Shown: in pieces, positions 55,610 to 64,000 of the stretch | Layout of the letters: each line of letters begins with the position of its first letter | Position numbering within the stretch: the stretch's first letter is position 1 | Assembly: GCA_016081115.2 (NCBI GenBank) | Contig: CM071935.1 | Location: 53,058,680 to 53,122,679, forward strand | Direction: 5' to 3' | DNA length: 64,000 nucleotides | DNA from: Rehmannia glutinosa | Taxonomy: Eukaryota; Streptophyta; Magnoliopsida; Lamiales; Orobanchaceae | Notes under the pieces: generated by a model | What the model was told of the DNA's origin: nothing | The model's input: only the letters and a program-made list of their open reading frames with translations | Databases searched by the model: none | Position numbers and translations under genes: made by a program

Positions 55610-57152
55610 TGTTAGGAATTTTATTGTTTAGATTTTGATGAATGCCATGTAAAACTTAGAATAGAAAGTTGGCACCCCAATTCTTGTTGTAAAATGCATT
55701 GTAATGAATAGAGCCGCCAAGTGAGTCAAGACAAATACGCCCTAACATGCAAGAAGACAATCAAGATGGAAGGAAGACTCTGTGTGAGACAATGAGTATG
55801 GCAAAGAAGAGTAGAGCGGAACACTATCAAGAAGCGGTGAGATGCAACGGTGGTGGAGCATCGGTCAAGTCAACTCAAGAAAAGCCAAGTCTCAAGTTGA
55901 AGCGACGAAGAGTCATCCATGATTGGAAGTCGACTCTAAGTCACCTGGGAAAGCAAGGAAATGCAAATCAAGTCGAGATAATCAGAAAAGAACCGTTGCC
56001 GAGAAATCAAGAGATTTACTTAAACAAGTAATATCTCCATACAACCTTTCTTGGAGTGCTCGGTCCCCGAGCGTGCAAAAGGAATGAACCAATGGGAAGC
56101 ACGACACCGTGTCGAACTCGAAAAGGTGAAAAGAATAATTCATACGAGGAAACGGCAATTCCAAGAACTCGCAAGCCAACGACGCAAAGTGACTTTCAAA
56201 AATAAGCCTATCTCTTCAACGGGCAAATTTTTGAAAGTTCACTATAAAAGGCCGAGGAGTTAGTTTGAGAAAAAGGTGCATGAATGACACATACGTGAGA
56301 TATACAAGCACATTAGAAAAATCAAACAATCTCAATCCTCAAGCCTACATTCAAGTACATCAATCCAACACTTACCCGTGAAGGAAAGAGAGCTTCAACC
56401 AGATTGAAGAGGAAACCTTTGAAAACAAGGGGTCTACTTTCCGGGAAGGATTGTAGAAAAGTTCAAAGTTGAACTAAGTCTTAAGCATTTGGAGGGCTTC
56501 GTGATCAAATCCAAAGAGCTTGAGCAAGTGAGTCAGTAGTAGCAAGGCAAAATGCCTGTGAAGAAGCCGAGTCGAACGAGAAGCCACCGAGTGATCAAGG
56601 CGTCTCGGATCGAGTCCCAAAGGATCAAGTCGGCTTTGTTGTGATCAAGACTTGTATCTGGACTGTTACCACTTTGTAAACTGATCATTACTTAGTGGAT
56701 TCCTCCGGGAGTTGGAGAAGAGAGGAGTAGAAGAATTACCCCATCTTCGAACCTCTATAAAAACTTTATGTGTCATTTACATTTCAAAGATTTAAATTCC
56801 TCGCACTTTTAATTGCTTATATCTCACGACAAATTTGCTATCCATTTGATAATTTACAAGTACTAAATCAAGCTCTAATATTTTGTTTAATCAAACTTAA
56901 GGGTGTTAAGTCTTCCAATGAAAATAAAACCACAAATGAGTTAAATTGTAGCCAACAAATGAGTTACTCCATCAATGAAAATCAAATGAGTGCATTGAAA
57001 GATTAACTCTACTTGAGTGACTAATTCGATCGTCCATCAAGGACACAAATGTGTAGAATTAACTCGTAGATTTAAAAGGACTAAATCGAAAATTTGGTAA
57101 GGTTTATTCAACCCCCTTCTAAACCTTACACTTACACCCCTTGGGACCTACA
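55610..57152 (+). repeat. 5' LTR of copia C2 (1543 bp)
   Basis: Starts TGTTAGGAATTTTATTG and ends CCTTGGGACCTACA. Same family as the LTRs at 26352, 28374 and 51066. A CTATAAAAGGC at 56241-56251 is a TATA-like candidate for element transcription. Confidence 0.9.
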
Positions 57153-57154
57153 AG

Positions 57155-57168
57155 TGGTATCGGAGCGG
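57155..57168 (+). other. primer-binding site of copia C2
   Basis: TGGTATCGGAGCGG, two bases after the LTR, resembles the initiator tRNA-Met site TGGTATCAGAGC. Confidence 0.8.
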
Positions 57169-57276
57169 TTGGTTCATTGAACCCTCCGCATCGTTCTTGA
57201 ACTAGATCTCCAAATTTTTCAAAGTCTCGCTTTAGTACTTAAACTTTCAAAACTCTTTTTATTAAAAGTCATTATC

Positions 57277-59600
57277 ATGGAAGCAAATCTAACACGCATC
57301 CCTATGTTCACCATTGAAGAATTTGATGATTGGAAAATTCGTATGCGAGGCTCATCTATCGGATTACATGATGAGATGTGGATAGTGATAGAAGATGGGC
57401 CTCTACAAATATTAAAGGTGAACACAAACATGCGAAGAGTTGCAATCGAAGGAGAAGAAGATCTTGCTCCCGGACCATCATGGTTGAAAAACCAAGAACC
57501 GAGTGGACAAATGATGACGAGAAAAGATACAACCTGGATAATGTAGCCAAGGACATCCTCTACAAAACCTTGGACAAAGCCATGTTCAACAAAGTCAAAT
57601 CATGCAAAACGGCTAAAGAAATGCAGGACAAGTGACATTGATTTGTGAAGGCTCGAGCAAATCAAAGAAAACAAATTATCTCAGAAATGTACGTAAGTTT
57701 GAAAATTTCAAAATGATCTCGGGAGAGAATCTGGATCAACTGGGCCTCGGTTTACGTAAATCACAAATGAGTCAGTTCTACACTTGGAAAGGAATATACA
57801 CGAAGAAATGTGTATGAAGATCCTAAAAAGTCTTCCAAATTTGAATGGGAAATGAAGGTCATGGCACTCGAGACATTCCATGGACCTATCAAAGACATCC
57901 AACCATGAACTATTCTCGGACCTCAAAGCCTATGAGTTTGAGTGAGAAGAAAAGACCAGAAGAGACAATTTGTACCCAAAGGTACTCTCTAATTGTCAAA
58001 GATGGGAAGAGAGAGTTTGAGGTCAAAGAGGCAATTGACCCGGAAAAATAGCCCGATGGTTAAAAGATTTAACAAGTTCTTTAACAAGAACTACAAGAGA
58101 GAAAGGGTGAATCTTCCGAGAAGACACTCGGCTCCTCCAAATCAAGGGATGATAGGCCAACCAAGAGAATGGATCATCAACAAGTTGAGTATCAAAGGAT
58201 CGACAACTCAAGAGTAGAAAGAGTGATCAAAAGGTCAATATCTATGTTGGAATTGTAGACAACCAGTCACTATGCCATTGATCGCTCATATCCTCGTAGT
58301 CAACAAGTACAGAATGAAGAAGAAAGAAAGGTCTTGAGAGAAAGAAGACAAGAAAAGAAAAAGGCAATGATGGTGCAGAGATCTATTTGAAACAACCAAG
58401 TCAAGAGAGACAAATGATTCGAGAGAGCAATGAAGCCGACTACTCGAGTGACTCGAAGAAGAAGCCTTGATCCGCTTAATGGCCAAAGAACAAGATCAAG
58501 AAGATGAGGTACAATCTAATTCAACAAGCTCGGACACTAGTGATAGTGACTGTGACACACACACTTCATCACCTACTTGATCTTTATGATTCATTAGGCA
58601 AAATGATGAAAGATTTTGAGCACATTAAATCCTCACACACACTATTGAATGAGGAAAACAACCTACTTAAAAGTCAAAACTCAAAGTCGACTAAGGAGCC
58701 GAGTACTCTAAGTCAAATAGTCATGAAAATGAAAGTTTAAAGGCTGAAAATGCTAAATTAGTAGCTGAAATTGCTGCTATAGAAAAGAGGAGAATGACCT
58801 CAAAAATGTTATTGCCTCATTCACTAAGGCATCTAAATCATTGGATGATCTTATTATGAGTCAAAGAGAATGTGGAGACAAGACAAAGCTTAGGATTTAA
58901 TTCCTTTGTGCCATGTCAAACCTCAAGAGTAATTTTGGAAAAAGGATCTTCAAGTCACGAAGAGTCCGAAAAACCCAAAACTCTAAATGTTGCACACACA
59001 TTCACTCCAAAGCACAATACTAAGCAAACGGCCTTGGTTACAAAGGAAAAGGAAAACAACCGATTGAGTATCTTTGAAAAGGACAATGACTAAGAAGAGA
59101 TTCACGAATCCTCAACAAACTCCTAACAGAAAATACTCAGTAAAAGAAGAAACAAAGCTACCAAAAATTCCAGAAAATCCATAAAAGAAATACATATGAT
59201 GGGAATGGTAGAAAATATCCAAGCCAAGTGATTGGAACAATGTGAACTATCAAAGATAGACTTATGGAATATAAGCCCAAGTGGCAAAGGCCTAGAACTC
59301 AACAAAGGCCATTCCAAAAGTATAAGAGCTTTCATCAAAGACACACATGCACCTAGGCACTACACTCAAAAGCACCACAATTACCCAAGGAAGGCAATTG
59401 CTAAAACACATATGCAGCATACGAGACAAAAGAGACAGTTGTATGAACCTAGAATCCCCAAGCAATTTGCCGAATTAATTATGATTATGGCACCGATAGA
59501 TGGCAACCCCTTAGAGTCAAATCATTTGGCTATAGGTTGGTTGGATCATCTTACAATTCTAACCCCTCAGACCCGACAAGTATGGGTACCTAAAACTTAA
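57277..59600 (+). pseudogene. copia C2 gag remnant
   Basis: It starts at the ATG at 57277 with MEANLTRIPMFTIEEFDDWK, a gag start typical of this copia type, then in another frame RYNLDNVAKDILYKTLDKAM and NKVKSCKTAKEMQ. A zinc-knuckle relic (CWNCRQP, later residues lost) lies near 58245. Downstream are Ser/Lys-rich segments with a probable coiled coil near 58600-58860 and a Lys/His-rich tail before protease. At least six frame changes are needed to follow it. Confidence 0.75.
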
Positions 59601-59619
59601 TTTCCTTGATTGCGGGTTC

Positions 59620-62600
59620 AAGGAACAGTGAGTGCCAAGGAACCTGGTACATGGATAGTGGTCATTCCCGGACATATGACAGAAATAAGAGAAATCTGTC
59701 AAAATTCAAGGAAGTCAAAGGAGCCAAAGTCATATTTGGGGGAAATGAAGTTCTGGTGAAATAAGAGGCATTGGATCCATCAAGAGGAATGGATTAGAAA
59801 TCACGATGTTGCATATGTTGAAGGACTCAACTTCAACCTATCGAGTATCGATCGGCTCTGTGACAAGGGCTACAATGTTGGATTCAACATGGGTGTATGC
59901 CAAATCAAGGATATTGAATCAAATGAAGTTGTCTTTGCAAGGAAATAGACAGAAGAATATGTATGTAGTGGATTGGTCAATCGCAACACCCAAAGACTGT
60001 CTACTAGCGAAGAGCACAAATTAATCAAGTTAGGCTGTGGCACAAAAAGTGAGTCACCCGAATTTCAAAACAATTAACAAGCTAGGAAGAAGTCATCTTG
60101 TAGAAGGACTTCCCGGACTCGATATACAAGAAGGAGAGTATATGTGATGCATGTCGAAAGGGAAAACAAATCAAGTCGTCATTCAAAGAAAAGACATGCC
60201 CATCCTCAACAAGAATCTTGCATCTACTTCATATGGATCTATTTGGCCCAAAGGAACCAAACCAGCATAAGTGGAAAGAAATACACCTTGGTGGTAGTAG
60301 ATGACTACTCAAGATATACATGGACAATATTCATGTGCAAGAAGAAAGAAACCCTACAAAAACTACCACAAATGATGAAGAGAATTCAAAATGAGAAGAG
60401 TCAAACCATTATCAAAATAAGATCGATAGAGGAACCGAGTTTGTCAATGGAATAATAACTCGATTGTATTGAGAATGGTATTGGTCATGAACTATCGGCA
60501 GCAAGGACTCCACAAAGCAGAATGGAGTTGCGAGAAAGAAGGAACATAACCCTCAAAGAAGCAAAGAAGGACCATGTTAGTCAAGCGGGGTTACCAAAAA
60601 GATTTTGGGTGAAGCAATTAACACACTTGCTACACCCAAAACAGATGTATGATAAATAAATAGACAAATGACAAAGACTCCCTATGAGATCCGGATCGAA
60701 GAAAACCAAATGTTGCATATTTCGAGAATATTTGGATGTAAATGCTTCATCCACAACAATGGCAAAGACAACCTAAAGGCTTTTGATGCTAAAAGGGTGA
60801 TGAAGGTATCTTCTTAGGATACTCACCGTGAAAGCAAAGCCTACTGAGAATACTCAATAAAAGAACTATGGTTACAGAGGAATCCATTCATGTAGTATTC
60901 GATGAGCCAAATGTAAATGGAGAAGACATTGAAGAGTCACCGATAAGTTGAAACATCCAATCATACGAAGAGTCCCTACGCTGTCAAGCCGGGATTATCA
61001 ACTCGAAAGAAGATGAGATAGTGAATCTCAAAAGCGGTGGAAAATTTGCGCTAAGTGACCACGAAAGAGCGACCACAAAGAACACAAACGCAAGTCGATC
61101 AATCCAGCTAACTTACTCCAACCTTTGATGTAAGATGGCTAAGAGACCATCCACCGAACTTGTCATTGGAGATATGAGAGAAGGTGTCAAAACAAGATCC
61201 GAACTCAACAAGAAGCTATGTTCACATGCTTCATTTCGCAAATAGAGCCAAAAGATGTGTCACAAGCATTGGATGACACACATTGGATTCAAGCTATGCA
61301 AGAAGAGTCAATCGGTTTGAGAGAAATAAAGTATGGGAACTAGTGCAAAGACCCATACATCAAAATGTTATTGGAACCAAATGGGTATTCGTAAATAAGA
61401 TGAACGAGGAAGGCTCTGTGGTAAGGAATAAAGCAAGACTAGTAGCCAAAGGATATTGCCAAGAAGAAGGGATAGATTTTGATGAAACATTTGCCCCTGT
61501 AGCAAGATTGGAAGCTATAAGGATGTTTCTTGCCTATGCGACTCACAAGAATTTCATTGTATATCGATGGATGTAAAAAGTGCATTCCTAAACGGTTTAT
61601 TGGAAGAAGAAGTATATGTTGAACAACCTCCGAGGATTTGAGCGAGAAGACTCTTGGAGACAAGGTATACAAACTCAAGAAAGCCCCGTATGGATTGAAA
61701 CAGGCACCCGAGCATGGTATGATACCCTCTGTCACAATTCCTAACGAGAATGGATTCACAAAAGGAAAAGTAGATAGAACACTTTTCGTAATTCAAGACA
61801 AGAAGAGTATATCTTGCTTGTTCAAATATATGTGGATGACATCATTTTTGGATCCACTAACAAAGAGCTATGTGAAAAATTCTCAAACCTCATGCAAAGC
61901 AAATTTGAAATGAGCATGATGGGAGAGCGACATTTTTCCTTGGACTTCAAGTGAAACAAAAGAAGGATGGAACCTTCATAAGTCAAACAAAATATACCAG
62001 AGATTTAATGAAGAAATTTGGTATGGAAGAGAAGTCTTCTCAGAAAAATACCAATGAACACATCATCAAAATGGACATGGATGCGGATGGCAAGCTCAGT
62101 AGATCAAACAAGATACAGGGGCACTTATTGGATCATTGCTCTATCTCACAAAGAAGCGGGCCGGACATCACCTTTGCTTTGTAGGTGTATGTGCAAGATT
62201 CCAATCTGCTCCAAAAGAGAGCCATATGACAAAGAACTAAGAGAATATTGAGATACTTGAAAGGAAGCCAAGAAGTAGGCCTATGGTATCCAAAGGAAGG
62301 TGGATTCAAGCTAATTGGCTATTCGGACTCGACTACTGGATGCAGAGTGGACAGAAGAGCACTTCGTGCACTGTCAAATGCTAGGAAACAGACTAATTTC
62401 TGGTTTAGCAAGAAGCAAAACTCAATAGCCACCTCTACAAATTGAGGCGAATACATAGCTAGCGAGCAAACAAGTTGCCCAAGTCCTATGGATGAGACAA
62501 CAAAGAGACTATGAAGTTGAAGAAAAAGAAATTCCAATCATGTGTGATAACACAAGTGCCATTGCAATCACTCAAAATCTGTGTTGCACTCAAGAACAAA

Positions 62601-62758
62601 ACACATAGATGTCGATATCATTTCATAAGAGATCATGTTGAAAAGAAGGACATTATCTTGGAATACATCTCAACGATAAACAACTAGCCGACATCTTCAC
62701 AAAACCATTATGTGAGTCAAGATTTGAAGAACTCAAGCATGAGTTGTTAATTGAGTGA
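59620..62758 (+). pseudogene. copia C2 pol remnant: protease, integrase, RT, RNase H
   Basis: In order: protease relic TWYMDSGHSRTYD (59645); GAG-pre-integrase and finger (60020-60160); integrase start (YTLVVVDDYSRYTWTIF near 60285) and PYEIRIEENQ-like text near 60690; RT with VIGTKWVFVNKMNEEG and ARLVAKGYCQEEGIDFDETF (61360-61490), DVKSAFLNGLLEEEVYVEQ (61570) and YVDDIIFGS (61827); RNase H with FKLIGYSDS and WFSKKQNSIATST (62300-62440); and ADIFTKPL near 62690, with a stop at 62756. Breaks are almost all short indels. The motif sequences are well kept while the frame is not, which suggests either indel-biased decay or uneven consensus quality. Confidence 0.85.
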
Positions 62759-63324
62759 AATGACACTCGATAAATCAAATCAAAAAGAGCATTAGAACAG
62801 AAAAGAAGTGAAAAAGAGCCGAAAACAAAAATCAATTTAGTAAATCACCAGATCGGAAAGACAACTACACCGAGTCACCGATAGCCGAGTCACCAAGAGA
62901 ATCATGAGGAGTAGAGTTAAATCGCTAAGAGATAAGCTGAATAACTTATGAGCAAAGTGACAAAAACGCATCGTTTAACTTAGCAGAATGTTTTAAGAAA
63001 CACGTCGGCATAATGATGATGTGTGTACACATAAAAGTTTGCCGCACTAAAGCTTATGATTGGATATAAATGCTTTGCCGCATTAAATACGAGGCGTGAA
63101 ATGCTCAATAGGCGTCGAAATCCAAGCCGTTGATTTCGATCACAATTCAAAAAACGTCCTGCACGTCCTTTCATAAACCATATTTAAACCATTTTCGTCC
63201 GTTTCTCTCTCACACTTCTAAAAACTGTTCATCTTTTTCTCTCAAAAGCAAAGGCAAACTACTCTCGAAACCCTATCAACATTCAAATCAATTTCTGAGA
63301 CTTTTCTTGATATAATTCTGAGAA
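62759..63324 (+). promoter_or_regulatory. spacer between pol and the extra ORF of copia C2
   Basis: About 560 bp without a sustained frame. Its last part has a CT-rich leader-like run (CGTTTCTCTCTCACACTTC, CTTTTTCTCTCAAAAGC) after CATATTTAAACC near 63180. This looks like a promoter and 5' leader for the ORF at 63325, but it is only an impression. Confidence 0.4.
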
Positions 63325-63993
63325 ATGGCACCAACTTATGACTTTACCAAGCTAGGAAAGCAAATCCACACCGGTTCGACGGTGGATTTCGACGGAATGG
63401 TGAAGCAGGGGTCCGACGACACCCTGGTGAAGAAAATCGCGGAAAAGTTGGAAACGTCCGGACTAAAACCGTTTCTAACGCTGGAATATCCTATGACCTA
63501 TGTGGAGGAGGTCGCACAATTCTACGTGAATGCTGAGATTCACGACGAAGGAATCAAGTCATCCTGCTCACGGGAAGCGGTGACTATACGCCAAGGATTT
63601 GGTGAATATTGCTCACTACCTACGGAAGGAGCAATCAAATTAAGGAAGCGATGTAAACTTGGCTAACGCATGGAAAGAAATAGCCAAGTCCGACCTTGCT
63701 AATAAAATTATATACACAAACAAAACAACAAGATCACAAGGAAGGAGGATTATCACAAATTGTTGGACATAGTTGCCAAATGTATCGACATCAAATTTGG
63801 CGGCTTTGACCAACTATCAAAGGCAAAGCCGATTGTGATGGCCGCAATCATTGAAGAAAAGAAGATAAATCCCGGTGAGTTTATCTACGGCCAGATCTGC
63901 CCGAACGTGGGGAACAAGTCCTTCAAAGAAGATGGCACATTTGGAGGATCCCTAGGATATGGCCTAGTGATTGGCCGTTGGCCATCGAGGTGA
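63325..63993 (+). pseudogene. extra (env-like) ORF of copia C2, N-terminal part
   Basis: It starts at an ATG with MAPTYDFTKLGKQIHTGSTV, continues through FLTLEYPMTYVEEVAQFYVNAEIH and REAVTIRQGFGEYCSLPTEG, and is then shifted near 63655. A second frame at 63760-63993 encodes DIVAKCIDIKFGGFDQLSKAK, IVMAAIIEEKKINPGEFIYG and GGSLGYGLVIG. The FYVNA...LPTEG pattern resembles a domain often annotated as a putative plant transposon protein, of unknown function, found in retroelement and gene-poor contexts. No signal peptide or membrane segment is seen. A TGA ends the second frame at 63991-63993, a few bases before the window edge. Confidence 0.6.
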
Positions 63994-64000
63994 AAGGAGT

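Larger units (their letters stand above)
55610..64000 (+). mobile_element. copia family C element C2 (Sirevirus-like), runs off the window
   Basis: A 5' LTR, primer-binding site, gag, pol and an extra ORF after pol follow in order; the 3' LTR is beyond the right edge. All copia pol landmarks can be found but spread over three frames by frequent one-base indels, so no protein could be made. It inserted into an intron of the FAR1/OTU-like gene, immediately upstream of its acceptor (55605-55609 is ACAGT, the possible duplication). Confidence 0.87.

Noticed and set aside
55747..56263. Lys/Arg-rich plus-strand ORFs of 70 and 94 residues in the C2 LTR
   Set aside because: They are not kept open in the other family C LTRs.

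Overview
The window is nuclear DNA from a flowering plant, very probably a eudicot. The evidence is one receptor-like cytoplasmic kinase gene with plant GT/AG introns, plant Ty1/copia and Ty3/gypsy families primed by initiator tRNA-Met, and plant-type MULE, hAT, CACTA and Tourist elements. The copia families and the kinase would fit an asterid such as a Lamiales species, but that is a guess from general resemblance. I see no bacterial, organellar or CRISPR content.

Layout. 1-17.5 kb: two copia elements of one family (A1 and A2, both minus strand) sit in a Ty3/gypsy element of Tat/Ogre type. The gypsy element shows as integrase remnants, an 85-bp tandem array and an antisense coding remnant. 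The 5' LTR of A2 and the next 1.2 kb are an odd patchwork. 18.0-23.8 kb: a MULE-like transposon with a 9-bp target duplication contains a gypsy element with its own 5-bp duplication, which in turn contains a truncated plus-strand copy of copia family A. 24-35 kb: a Tourist MITE, two opposed solo LTRs of a second copia family (C), and an internally deleted copia element (E) with both LTRs. 34.7-38.3 kb: AT-rich intergenic DNA.

38.3-42.4 kb holds the only gene that looks intact: a three-exon RLCK-VII protein kinase of 376 residues, with a foldback MITE 0.9 kb upstream and another MITE just after the stop codon. A 220-bp piece of its 3' flank occurs again at 49.4 kb. 42.5-49.1 kb: a Tourist-like MITE, then two hAT-like elements inserted 10 bp apart in what was once one site. 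The first carries a CACTA-like element, the second a solo gypsy LTR and a MULE-like element.

49.8-64 kb: a copia reverse transcriptase/RNase H fragment, then two family C (Sirevirus-like) elements in opposite orientation, both with an extra ORF after pol. Between them lies a broken gene fragment with a SWIM zinc finger and an OTU-like domain (FAR1/MULE transposase type). The plus-strand element runs off the right edge.

Apart from the kinase, the coding sequences are transposon genes broken by stops or frameshifts, so the window is a record of nested insertion, recombination and decay around one signalling gene. I found no convincing new functional system. The most useful leads are the duplicated kinase 3' flank, the foldback element beside its promoter, the shared gag/pol frame offset in copia A, the antisense ORF of the gypsy element, and the patchwork LTR, which may be an assembly artefact.
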